A model generated the notes under the pieces. The model saw only the letters and a list, made by a program, of their open reading frames with translations, was not told the origin of the DNA and made no database searches. 64,000 nt of DNA from Aliihoeflea sp023389195. Lineage in GTDB: Bacteria; Pseudomonadota; Alphaproteobacteria; Rhizobiales; Rhizobiaceae. Below are positions 54,703 to 62,960 of the stretch, piece by piece. The stretch covers positions 1 to 64,000 of the forward strand of contig JAEWET010000004.1 in assembly GCA_023389195.1 (NCBI GenBank), in the 5' to 3' direction. The position numbers and the translations under genes were made by a program. Numbering within the stretch: position 1 is the first letter of the stretch; each line of letters opens with the position of its first letter.

Positions 54703-57264
54703 ATGGCCATTGACCTCAAACGACTAAGCGATTTTCTCAAGAGCGGCCCGATCGTCGGCCTGCGTCGCACCCGCGTCTCGACGCGTGCGTCGATGCTCGT
54801 CGAGCGTCTTTGGCCCATCCTGCTGCCGCTCTGCGTCGTCGTCTCGCTGTTCGTCAGCCTGTCGTGGCTCGGCGTCTTCCGTATCTTGCCGGACTGGCCG
54901 CGACTCGGGCTCGTCGCATCGTTCGCGGTGGTGGCTCTTGTCGCAATGTGGCCGCTGCGGCTGTTTCGCAATCCGACCGCCGCTGAGATCGATCGTCGGA
55001 TCGAGACGTCCAACGCGCTGCGGCATGCGCCGCTGCGCAGCCAGGACGACAAGCTTGCCGGTAGGGACGATCCGTTTGCCGCTGCCCTCTGGCAGGAACA
55101 TCGCAGGCGCCTCGCCGGCGACCTGAAGGGCCTGAAGGGCGAACTTCCGCGCACCGGCATTCCCGATCGCGACCCCTGGGCTTTGCGCGCCGTCGCGCCG
55201 CTTCTCCTCGTGGTCGCCTTCGCTTTTTCGCTCGGGCCGGGCGGCGGTTCGCTGACGGACGGTTTCCGGGCTGCTGCAGGTCCTCAAATCGTCCCACCGC
55301 GCATCGACGCCTGGGTGACGCCGCCGGCCTATACCGGCAAGGCGCCGCTCTACATGACCGCCGACGCCAACCGGGCGCAGAGCCTCTTCACCGTTCCCGA
55401 GGGCTCGATCGTCGCCGTGCGCGTGACCGGCGGCACCGGCGCCGAGGCGCTGAGCTATCTCGACGCGCACACCGCCGAGGAAACGGCCTTCGAGCCCACT
55501 GCGCCGACGGCCCCAGTCACCGCATCGAGCCGGGCCGGCGCAGCGCAGGCGGTGAGCCAGTTTTCCGGTCCCCTCACGGTCGACGGGCTTTTGTCGCTGC
55601 GCCGGGACGCGGAAGGCGAGGAGATCGTCAACTGGTCGTTCACCGTCACCCCCGACGCCGCCCCCCAGATCCGATTTGCCGAGGAGCCGACGCGCGCCGT
55701 CAACGGCGCACTCCAACTGACCTATGAAATCGAGGACGACTACGGCGCCGTTTCCGCGCAGGCCTTGTTCGCGCCCGCCGATCCGGCGCCCGATGCGCGC
55801 CCGCTCTATGATGCGCCGGAAATGCGCCTCACCCTGCCCCGCCGGCGCGGCGACGAGATCGTCGCGCGCACCTCGCGAGACCTGACCGAACATCCGCGGG
55901 CGGGAACGCTGGTCGACCTGACGCTGGAAGCCGAGGATGGCGCAGGCCAGACGGGGCTTAGCGACGCCGAGCGCTTCACTCTGCCCGAACGCCCCTTCAC
56001 CAACCCGCTCGCCTTGGCGCTGGTCGAACAGCGCCAGCTTCTCGCGCTCGACGCGAATGCAAAACAGCGCGTCCTCGATCTGATGGACGCGATCACGCTC
56101 CGGCCCGAGGACACGATCCCCGAACTGACGCACTATCTGGGCATCGTTGCCGCGCGGGCCCGTCTCGACGAGGCGTCGAGCGATGACCAGTTGCGCGGCG
56201 TCGTCGATTATCTCTGGGAGATCGCGGTCACCATCGAGGACGGCTCGCTGACCGACGCCGAGCGTCGCCTGCGCATGGCACAGGAAGCATTGCGCGAGGC
56301 GCTGGAGGAAGGCGCGTCCGACGAGGAGATCGAGCAGCTCATGGCCGAATTGCGCGAGGCGATGCAGGAATTCCTGCGCGAATTCGCCGAACGCGCCATG
56401 CAGAACCCCGAGCAGGCCATGCCCATGCCCCAGAACGGGCAGGAGATGCGCCAGAGCGACCTCGAACGGATGATGGACCAGATCGAGGAACTGGCGAAGT
56501 CCGGCGCGCGCGACGAGGCCCAGCAGCTCCTGTCGCAGCTTCAGGACATGATGAACAACCTGCAGGCCGGCCGCCAGCAACAGCAGCAGGGCGGCGAGCA
56601 GAGCGAAATGCGCCAGCAGATGGATCAGCTCGGCGAAATCATGCGCCGCCAGCAGGAGCTGATGAACGAGACGTTCCAGATGCAGCAGGGCCAGCAAGGC
56701 CAGCAGGGTCAGCAGCAGCCGGGTCAGCAGGGGGAGCAGGGCGAAGGCGGCCAGATGTCGCCCGAAGACTTTGCCGAGGCGATGCGCCAGTTGCAGGAGG
56801 GCCAAGGCCAGCTCCAACAGGACCTCGAAGCGATGATGGAAGCGCTCGAAGGCATGGGCATGCAGCCCGGCGAAGGCTTTTCGGAGTCCGGCGAGGCGAT
56901 GGGCCGGGCGGGCGAATCGCTTGGCGAAGGACAGGGCGAGAGGGCCGTCGGCGAACAGGGCCAGGCGCTCGAAGCGCTGCGCCGCGGCGCGCAGGACATG
57001 ATGCAGCAGATGCAGCAGGCGATGGAAGGCGAAGGCGGCGGCCAGCAGCCCGGCGGGCGCAGCCGTCAGGGCGCCGACCGCGATCCGCTCGGCCGTCCGC
57101 GCGCGACGACCGGCCCCGATTTCGGCGACACGGTGCGCGTGCCCGACGAGATCGACGTTCAGCGCGCACGCCGCATCCTCGAGGCCATCCGCGAGCGGCT
57201 GGGCAACGCGCTCAGCCCCGACCTGGAGCGCGACTACCTGGAGCGACTGCTGGAGATGCGCTGA
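54703..57264 (+). CDS. TIGR02302 (DUF4175) family membrane protein
   Basis: An 853-residue protein known in alphaproteobacteria but without assigned function. Spans lie at about 33-55, 61-80 and 160-180, followed by a periplasmic beta-rich region (about 200-435), then a long helical stretch rich in Gln, Met and Glu (about 500-790) with many QQ and GQ repeats, and a conserved C-terminal motif RVPDEIDVQRARRILEAIRERLGN. ATG 54703. The helical part suggests a coiled-coil or scaffold role, which is inference only. Confidence 0.9.
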   Translation: MAIDLKRLSDFLKSGPIVGLRRTRVSTRASMLVERLWPILLPLCVVVSLFVSLSWLGVFRILPDWPRLGLVASFAVVALVAMWPLRLFRNPTAAEIDRRIETSNALRHAPLRSQDDKLAGRDDPFAAALWQEHRRRLAGDLKGLKGELPRTGIPDRDPWALRAVAPLLLVVAFAFSLGPGGGSLTDGFRAAAGPQIVPPRIDAWVTPPAYTGKAPLYMTADANRAQSLFTVPEGSIVAVRVTGGTGAEALSYLDAHTAEETAFEPTAPTAPVTASSRAGAAQAVSQFSGPLTVDGLLSLRRDAEGEEIVNWSFTVTPDAAPQIRFAEEPTRAVNGALQLTYEIEDDYGAVSAQALFAPADPAPDARPLYDAPEMRLTLPRRRGDEIVARTSRDLTEHPRAGTLVDLTLEAEDGAGQTGLSDAERFTLPERPFTNPLALALVEQRQLLALDANAKQRVLDLMDAITLRPEDTIPELTHYLGIVAARARLDEASSDDQLRGVVDYLWEIAVTIEDGSLTDAERRLRMAQEALREALEEGASDEEIEQLMAELREAMQEFLREFAERAMQNPEQAMPMPQNGQEMRQSDLERMMDQIEELAKSGARDEAQQLLSQLQDMMNNLQAGRQQQQQGGEQSEMRQQMDQLGEIMRRQQELMNETFQMQQGQQGQQGQQQPGQQGEQGEGGQMSPEDFAEAMRQLQEGQGQLQQDLEAMMEALEGMGMQPGEGFSESGEAMGRAGESLGEGQGERAVGEQGQALEALRRGAQDMMQQMQQAMEGEGGGQQPGGRSRQGADRDPLGRPRATTGPDFGDTVRVPDEIDVQRARRILEAIRERLGNALSPDLERDYLERLLEMR

Positions 57265-57295
57265 GGAAGATTACGTCGCGATCGTCATGAATGCC

Positions 57296-57424
57296 GAGGC
57301 ATGGATTCCTGTGACAGGCACAGGAATGACGATGGCAGATTGGCTGATGCAAATCGCAAGGGTCAGTGAATCGCAAAAGTCTTTATGCCGTCATTCCTGT
57401 GCCTGTCACAGGAATCCATGCCTC
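57296..57424. repeat. 129-bp element with 36-bp perfect inverted repeats
   Basis: 57296-57331 and 57389-57424 are exact inverted copies (36 of 36). Each arm itself contains the palindrome TTCCTGTG-ACAGG-CACAGGAA. The 57-bp interior has no coding potential. It lies between the convergent TIGR02302 and cpdR genes. This is probably a dispersed rhizobial repeat that can fold into a long hairpin and end transcription from both sides. Confidence 0.85.
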
Positions 57425-57446
57425 TTCGGTTCAAAGATCGCGACGC

Positions 57447-57812
57447 CTAGTGCATCAGTGCGCGCGACACCGCGGAGCGGATGTCGGCGAGCGTGAAGGG
57501 CTTGTCGACGACGTCGATCACCACCTGTTCGAGATCGCTCGCGCGCTCCCGCTGGTCGGCGAAGCCGGTCATCAACAGGATGCGCAGCGAAGGGAACGAG
57601 GCCTTCGCCTCCTTCGCCATCTCGATCCCGTCCATCGCCGGCATGCGGATGTCGGAGAGGATCAGGTCGAAACCGCCCGCGTCGCGCGTGATTATCTCCA
57701 GCCCCTCCATCCCGTCCTCCGCCATCTCGACCTGATGGCCGTCGACGGAAAGAGCGCGCGCCGTGAAGGTGCGCACCGAGGCATCGTCCTCGACGACGAG
57801 AATGCGCTTCAT
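57447..57812 (-). CDS. cpdR: CpdR-like single-domain response regulator
   Basis: A 121-residue receiver domain with no output domain. It has the phosphorylation site D54 (LILSDIRMP), the acidic pair VEDD, Thr in LLMTGFADQRERA, and Lys in VVDKPF. In Caulobacter and Sinorhizobium CpdR localises ClpXP and controls CtrA degradation through the cell cycle. The ATG at 57812 overlaps the hpt stop (ATGA). The name follows the family and neighbourhood and is not proven. Confidence 0.85.
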   Translation of the reverse strand: MKRILVVEDDASVRTFTARALSVDGHQVEMAEDGMEGLEIITRDAGGFDLILSDIRMPAMDGIEMAKEAKASFPSLRILLMTGFADQRERASDLEQVVIDVVDKPFTLADIRSAVSRALMH

Positions 57813-58354
57813 TCGGCATCTCCCTTGACCACGCCGACGAAGGGCAGTTCGCGGAATGCGTGCGCGACGTCCATGCCGTAGCCGACGACGAAGTAGTCCG
57901 GACATTCGAAGCCGGTGAAATCGGCGTCGAGATCGGTCTGGCGGCGCATCGTCTTGTCGAGGAGGACGGCGATCGACACGCTCTTGGCACCGCGCGACAG
58001 CATCAGTTCGCGCGTGAACTTCAGCGTCTTGCCCGATTCGAGGATGTCGTCGATCAGGAGCACGTCGCGCCCGGCGACCTCGTTGTCGATGTCGCGCAGG
58101 ACGCGCACCTCGCCGCTGGTCGTGCCCGCGCCATAGCTGGAGATGAAGATGAACTCGACTTCCGGCGACAGGCCGGTGTCGTGCATCGCGCGGATCAGGT
58201 CCGCCGCGAAGATGAACGAGCCCTTGAGAATCGAGATCACCAGGAGATCGTCATAGTGACGCTCGGCGATTTCCTTGGCGAGTTCCAGATTTCGCCGCGC
58301 GATCGCGGAGGCGGAGTAGAGAACTTCGATATCCTTGCCGCGGACGACGGGCAT
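57809..58354 (-). CDS. hpt: Hypoxanthine phosphoribosyltransferase
   Basis: Salvages hypoxanthine (and often guanine) to the nucleotide using PRPP. The 181 residues carry the PRPP motif VLLIDDILESGKTL and the family segments LVISILKGSFIFAADLIRAM and DYFVVGYGMD. ATG 58354 shares one base with the stop of the upstream gene. It is co-translated with cpdR, so a salvage enzyme and a cell-cycle regulator share a transcript. Confidence 0.95.
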   Translation of the reverse strand: MPVVRGKDIEVLYSASAIARRNLELAKEIAERHYDDLLVISILKGSFIFAADLIRAMHDTGLSPEVEFIFISSYGAGTTSGEVRVLRDIDNEVAGRDVLLIDDILESGKTLKFTRELMLSRGAKSVSIAVLLDKTMRRQTDLDADFTGFECPDYFVVGYGMDVAHAFRELPFVGVVKGDAE

Positions 58355-58929
58355 TAGCGGCTTCCTTCCTGAAAAGTGATCGTTACGGACGCGACGCCGT
58401 TGCGGGGCGCGTCGAGGCGGCTTGAAAACTCGTGAGCCTGCCCGGGCGCCAATACGGCCTGATTCGTCTCCAGATGATAGCGCAGCGTCGGCCCGTCGGT
58501 CTCTGCGACCGAGATGACGATGGAGGGCAGCGCCAGCGCCTCGCCGCCATTGTTGCGCGCCGCGCCGTCGACGACGAGAAAGGCGCGCCCTTCGCGCCGT
58601 TCGATGCGGCTCGCCACGCCCTCTATCTGCAACGCCTGTGCCGGCGAATTGCGGATCGTCTCGGCGAGCGGATCGAGCACCATGCGATGGCCGCCCGCGA
58701 CCCAGAATGCGAGGAAGGTGGCGAGCAGGACGGTCGACCAGAAGAGAACCGGACCGGCCTTGGCGCGGCCGTGCTCATGCGCGCCGAACCCTGAAAAGCG
58801 CCGCGCCGGCGGAACGGCATCGCTCGGGGACGCGTGCGGCGGATCGGCACGACGGGGCGCTTCGGCGGGCATGACCTCGCCCGCGACGAGCTTTGGCTGA
58901 TCGGGAACGCCCTGCATCTGCGCGTTCAT
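58354..58929 (-). CDS. DUF3426-like membrane protein without zinc ribbon
   Basis: A protein of about 191 residues with one span (about 62-80) and a C-terminal beta-rich domain (IEGVASRIERREGRAFLVVDGAARNNGGEALALPSI...LAPGQAHEFSSRLDAP) that resembles DUF3426. Relatives next to ftsE in rhizobia usually begin with an MJ0042-type CxxC zinc ribbon. None can be found here, in this frame or upstream. Start is uncertain: TTG 58965, ATG 58929 and ATG 58917 are all possible and none has an ideal ribosome site. Confidence 0.7.
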   Translation of the reverse strand: MNAQMQGVPDQPKLVAGEVMPAEAPRRADPPHASPSDAVPPARRFSGFGAHEHGRAKAGPVLFWSTVLLATFLAFWVAGGHRMVLDPLAETIRNSPAQALQIEGVASRIERREGRAFLVVDGAARNNGGEALALPSIVISVAETDGPTLRYHLETNQAVLAPGQAHEFSSRLDAPRNGVASVTITFQEGSR

Positions 58930-59008
58930 CTCCTGCGACACTGATCCGACCGGCTTTAAGCGCAAATGGTTAAGGCTTCGCTTGGGGATCTTGCATGCCG
59001 GGGGATTC

Positions 59009-59023
59009 TTAACGCCTCGTTAA
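59009..59023. promoter_or_regulatory. CtrA-type box (TTAA-N7-TTAA)
   Basis: TTAACGCCTCGTTAA, a perfect match to the CtrA consensus TTAA-N7-TTAA. It lies between ftsEX (start 59092) and the oppositely transcribed DUF3426-like/hpt/cpdR genes. A further GGTTAAG half-site is at 58967-58973. CtrA is the master cell-cycle regulator of alphaproteobacteria. Confidence 0.65.
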
Positions 59024-59091
59024 CCATAGCGGACCAAGGTCGTCTGGGGCCTGGCTGTGCGTGGTTCGTGATTCCGGTGAAGGTCGGTGCG

Positions 59092-59751
59092 GTGATTCAG
59101 TTCGAAAATGTCGGCTTGCGCTACGGGATGGGCACGGAAGTGCTGCGCGACGTCTCGTTCCAGGTGCCGCCGCGCTCGTTCCAGTTCCTGACCGGGCCGT
59201 CCGGCGCTGGCAAGACGACGCTCCTGCGCCTCCTCTTCATGTCGCTGAAGCCGACGCGCGGACTGATTTCGGTCTTCGGCAAGGATCGCGCGCGCATCTC
59301 GCCGCGCGAACTGCCCTTGATGCGCCGGCGCATCGGGGTCGTGTTCCAGGATTTCCGCCTGCTCGACCATCTGACCACCTATGAGAATGTCGCGCTGCCG
59401 CTGCGCGTGCGTGGGCGCGATGAGGCGAGCTACCGGCAGGACGTGATCGAGCTCCTGAAATGGGTCGGGCTGGGGGAGCGCATGCACGTGCTGCCGCCGG
59501 TTCTTTCCGGCGGCGAGAAGCAGCGCGCCGCCATCGCCCGCGCCCTGATCGAGCAGCCCGACGTGCTTCTGGCCGACGAGCCTACCGGCAATGTCGACCC
59601 GCCGCTCGCACGCCGGCTCTTGCGGCTGTTCATGGAACTGAACCGGCTCGGCACGGCCGTCGTCATCGCGACCCACGACCTGACATTGATGGACCAGGTC
59701 GACGCGCGCCGCATGGTGCTGACCGGCGGCAGGCTCGACATCTATGACTGA
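59092..59751 (+). CDS. ftsE: Cell division ATP-binding protein FtsE
   Basis: ATPase of the FtsEX complex, which couples the divisome to periplasmic cell-wall hydrolases. The 219 residues match E. coli FtsE. It has Walker A GPSGAGKTT, signature LSGGEKQRAAIARALI, Walker B LLADEPTGNVD and the switch His in IATHDLTLM. The start is GTG 59092 (IQFENVGLRYG, the family N-terminus), behind AAGG. It overlaps ftsX by 8 nt, and a CtrA box lies about 70 nt upstream. Confidence 0.95.
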   Translation: MIQFENVGLRYGMGTEVLRDVSFQVPPRSFQFLTGPSGAGKTTLLRLLFMSLKPTRGLISVFGKDRARISPRELPLMRRRIGVVFQDFRLLDHLTTYENVALPLRVRGRDEASYRQDVIELLKWVGLGERMHVLPPVLSGGEKQRAAIARALIEQPDVLLADEPTGNVDPPLARRLLRLFMELNRLGTAVVIATHDLTLMDQVDARRMVLTGGRLDIYD

Positions 59752-60706
59752 GATCGCCGAGCACGCCCCTGCCCTGCCCGCCCGTACCACCCGGCGCGCG
59801 TTGACGCCGATCGTCCCGGCGCAGAACGTCGCCGGCACCGCGCTCGTCGTCGTGATCGCGATCATGACGTTCCTGTCCTGCCTGACGCTCGGCGCGGTGA
59901 CGCTGGTGCGCGATTCCTCGGCGGCCTGGCAGACGGAGATCTCCCGCGAGGCGACGATCCAGATCAAGCCGGGCGACGGTGTCGACATGGACAGGGCGCT
60001 CGTTGCGGCGCAGGGACTTGCGGCGGGCTTTGCAGGCGTGCGCAGCGCCTCGATCGTCGACGAGGACGCGACCGCCCGCCTGCTCGAGCCCTGGCTCGGC
60101 ACCGGGCTCGACCTCGACGAACTGCCCGTCCCGCGCCTCGTCATCGTCACCATCGATCCTTCGACGCCGCCCGATTTCGCCACCATGCGCGCGCTTCTGG
60201 CCGAACAGGTGCCGGGCGCGGCGCTCGACGATCATCGCACCTGGGCCGACCGGCTCGTCGCCATGGCGCGCACGACGGTCGCGATCGGCATCGCTATCCT
60301 CGGCCTGATGCTGGCGGCGACGGTGCTGACCGTCGTCTTCGCGACGCGCGGCGCGATGGACGGCAACGGACACATCATCGAGGTGCTGCATTTCGTCGGC
60401 GCCGAGGCCCGCTTCATCGCCCGCGAGTTCCGCCGGCATTTTCTCCTGACGGGTCTCAAAGGCGCCGCGATCGGCGGCGTTGCGGCCATCGTCGTCTTCG
60501 TCGGGTTCTCGCTCTGGTCGTCGGCCAATCTGGCGACGCCGCAGGGCGACCAGGCCGCCGCCCTTTTCGGCAATTTCGCCATCGGGCTGACGGGCTATGC
60601 GGGCGTCGCGCTGGTCGCCGCAACCGTCACGATCCTGACAGGCGCAACCACCCATTTCACCGTCGCCGCATATCTTTCCGAACTCGACGGGCGCCAGCAC
60701 GACTGA
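59744..60706 (+). CDS. ftsX: Cell division protein FtsX
   Basis: A 320-residue permease-like partner of FtsE. It has four spans (about 30-52, 177-200, 228-250 and 272-298) with a large periplasmic loop between the first and second, the region that in other bacteria contacts EnvC or other hydrolase activators. The M23 protein at the start of the window is a candidate of that type, though not adjacent. The ATG overlaps ftsE. Confidence 0.93.
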   Translation: MTEIAEHAPALPARTTRRALTPIVPAQNVAGTALVVVIAIMTFLSCLTLGAVTLVRDSSAAWQTEISREATIQIKPGDGVDMDRALVAAQGLAAGFAGVRSASIVDEDATARLLEPWLGTGLDLDELPVPRLVIVTIDPSTPPDFATMRALLAEQVPGAALDDHRTWADRLVAMARTTVAIGIAILGLMLAATVLTVVFATRGAMDGNGHIIEVLHFVGAEARFIAREFRRHFLLTGLKGAAIGGVAAIVVFVGFSLWSSANLATPQGDQAAALFGNFAIGLTGYAGVALVAATVTILTGATTHFTVAAYLSELDGRQHD

Positions 60707-60803
60707 AATCGCGCGCGACGAATGGAAATGTTTTGTGTGTTCATGCGTTTAAAGGCACTACCCTTGAGTCTCTTCGCCGCGTAACGATGGGCGACATTAT
60801 CTG

Positions 60804-61520
60804 GTGCTGAAGAACATGCGAGGAACGAGCGCGCGGGGATTTGAGCGCGAAACCGGAAGGCGAGGCCTGCCGGCGATCCTTCGCGTCGCGATCATCGTGG
60901 TCCTTTGCCTCGGCTTCGTCTTTTCCGGCGGCTTCCTCGTCTTCGCCACCCATGTCGGCCGGCTGGAAACACCGAGCGATCCGGGCAGCGCGGATGCGAT
61001 CATCGTGCTGACCGGCGGCTTTGCGCGGCTCGACGCGGCGGTTCAGCTTCTGCAGGAAGGACGAGGCCAGCGGCTCCTGATTTCCGGCGTCAATCCCGTC
61101 GCCCGCCCGCTCGACATCCAGCGTGCCACGGGCGCCAACGAGGACCTTTTCACCTGCTGCGTCGACATCGACCGCGATGCGCTCGACACGATCGGCAATG
61201 CCGCCGAAAGCGCCAAATGGCTGGAGCAGAACGCCTTTCGCAGCGCCATCGTCGTGACCAACAACTACCACATGCCGCGCAGCCTGCTCGAAATGAGCCA
61301 CGCGCTGCAGAACGCCCGGCTGACGCCCTACCCGGTCGTCACCAACCGGCTCGATGGTGGCCAGTGGCTGGCGAGCCGCAATGCGCTGCGGGTGCTTTTC
61401 ACCGAATACACCAAATACCTCGCCGCCCTCGCCCGCACGACGATGATGCCGTCGCGCTCGGGCGACGTGCCGGCGGTGATCGTCGAGGCGGGAGCGGGCA
61501 ACGGCCCGGTGGAGCGATAG
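60804..61520 (+). CDS. YdcF/ElyC-like DUF218 protein
   Basis: A 238-residue inner-membrane protein with one N-terminal span (about 26-48) and a DUF218 domain: DAIIVLTGGFARLDAAVQLLQEGRGQRLLISG, NAAESAKWLEQN, and VTNNYHMPRS. E. coli ElyC of this family affects peptidoglycan/lipid-carrier metabolism. The start is GTG 60804, with ATG 60816 as an alternative. It follows ftsEX on the same strand, about 100 nt away. Confidence 0.9.
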   Translation: MLKNMRGTSARGFERETGRRGLPAILRVAIIVVLCLGFVFSGGFLVFATHVGRLETPSDPGSADAIIVLTGGFARLDAAVQLLQEGRGQRLLISGVNPVARPLDIQRATGANEDLFTCCVDIDRDALDTIGNAAESAKWLEQNAFRSAIVVTNNYHMPRSLLEMSHALQNARLTPYPVVTNRLDGGQWLASRNALRVLFTEYTKYLAALARTTMMPSRSGDVPAVIVEAGAGNGPVER

Positions 61521-61584
61521 GGCGTTTCCCTTTGACGCCTCATCGTGTAACCAGCGACGGTCCCTTCCGACGCGAGCCTGCCTG

Positions 61585-62388
61585 ATGCTGCAAATCCGTT
61601 CGCTGGCCTTCAACGTGGCCTTCTATGCGAGCCTGATCGTCCAGATGATCGTCTGGACGCCGATATACTTCTTCCTGCCGCGCCATCTCGCCTGGTTCGT
61701 GCCGCGCACATGGTCGCACACCAGCATGTGGCTGATGAAGGTGATCGCCGGCACGGACCGGAAGATCGAGGGGCTCGAGAATCTGCCGGAAGGCGGCTAC
61801 ATCCTCGCGCCCAAGCACCAGTCCTTCTGGGACACGATCGCGTTTTTCCCCTACATGCCGGACCCGGTCTACATCCTGAAGCGGGAGCTCATGTGGATAC
61901 CGCTCTTCGGCTGGTATGTCGGCAAGATGAAGATGATCCCGATCCATCGCGGCAGCCGCTCCAAGGCGCTAAAGCAGGCAGTGAAGGTCGCGCGCGAGCG
62001 CATGGCGGACGGCCGCCAGTTGATCATCTATCCCGAGGGCACGCGCCGGGCGCCGGGCGCAGAGCCGGCCTACAAATACGGGATCGCCGAGCTCTACGCC
62101 TCGCTGAACGTGCCGGTCGTGCCGGTCGCGCATGTCGCGGGGCTCTACTGGCCGCGCCGCAAGTTCCTGCGCCATCCCGGCACCATCCACGCGAAATTCC
62201 TGCCGCCGATCGAGCCGGGGCTCGACAAGCAGGTGTTTCTCGAACGACTGGTGCGCGAGACGGAAGCTGCCTGCGACGAGCTTCTGGTCGAGGTCGCGCG
62301 CGCCCCCTCCGGCCCGCCTTTGCCGCCGACCGCGCTCGACCGGCTGAAGGCGCTCGGCGTCGAGCCGGCGCCGCGCAAGGCTAGCTGA
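61585..62388 (+). CDS. plsC: 1-acyl-sn-glycerol-3-phosphate acyltransferase
   Basis: Adds the second acyl chain to form phosphatidic acid. The 267 residues have an N-terminal membrane segment (about 8-32), the HX4D motif in KHQSFWDT, the glycerophosphate-binding block IYPEGTR, and VPVVPVAHVAGLYW. ATG 61585. Its 3' end overlaps the convergent chaC gene by 8 nt. Confidence 0.94.
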   Translation: MLQIRSLAFNVAFYASLIVQMIVWTPIYFFLPRHLAWFVPRTWSHTSMWLMKVIAGTDRKIEGLENLPEGGYILAPKHQSFWDTIAFFPYMPDPVYILKRELMWIPLFGWYVGKMKMIPIHRGSRSKALKQAVKVARERMADGRQLIIYPEGTRRAPGAEPAYKYGIAELYASLNVPVVPVAHVAGLYWPRRKFLRHPGTIHAKFLPPIEPGLDKQVFLERLVRETEAACDELLVEVARAPSGPPLPPTALDRLKALGVEPAPRKAS

Positions 62389-62896
62389 TTTTCGCGGCCA
62401 CGCTTTCGAGCCAGTGATCGCGAATGCCGAGCGCTTCGAGATGCGCGACGGTGTTGAGGACGTATTCCTCGTTCGGTCCCGACTTCCCGACCGCGCCGCC
62501 TACTGCGCGCGCTGCCTCCTCGGCGTCGATCCGGCCGGCATATTGCTGGTGCGCGCAGTCGACGACATAGGTCACCGCCTCGACGACAGGCCCGCCTTCC
62601 AGCCTGACCGGCAGGCGCCGTTCCAGATAGACGTTGGTGACGAGTTCGCGCTCACGGAGGTAGGCGATCACCTCCTCGCGCAGCGCGTCCGGCACGCGGA
62701 ACGCCATGCCGATGCACGAGCCGCCGCGGTCGAGCCCGAGGACCAGCCCCGGCCGCTCCTCAGTGCCGCGATGGACGAAGGAGCGCACGCACAGCGCCCG
62801 GCGATAGCCGTGCAGCCGCGCCCGATGCGTCTCCGTATGCGCAAAGCCCGGACGCCACATCAGCGAACCGTAGCCAAAGACCCAAAAATCGCCCAT
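62381..62896 (-). CDS. chaC: Glutathione-specific gamma-glutamylcyclotransferase (ChaC family)
   Basis: Degrades glutathione to 5-oxoproline and Cys-Gly. The 171 residues contain the binding-loop motif VFGYGSLMWRPGF and the region GPNEEYVLNTVAHLEALGI; the catalytic glutamate is probably the one in the conserved VTNVYLERRL/EAVTYV region. The name chaC is historical. It is a single gene, divergent from the DUF2125 gene. Confidence 0.92.
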   Translation of the reverse strand: MGDFWVFGYGSLMWRPGFAHTETHRARLHGYRRALCVRSFVHRGTEERPGLVLGLDRGGSCIGMAFRVPDALREEVIAYLRERELVTNVYLERRLPVRLEGGPVVEAVTYVVDCAHQQYAGRIDAEEAARAVGGAVGKSGPNEEYVLNTVAHLEALGIRDHWLESVAAKIS

Positions 62897-62960
62897 ATCG
62901 CCGTCAGTTTAGTTCGAACGTCGGTCGATCCGACCGGACCGGGGTAGCGAGGCACGGGGC

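Noticed and set aside
56400..57060. Repeats in the Gln-rich part of the TIGR02302 gene as a CRISPR-like or satellite array
   Set aside because: The repeats are irregular CAG-type codons in one reading frame and code for a low-complexity helix; there are no spacers of constant length.
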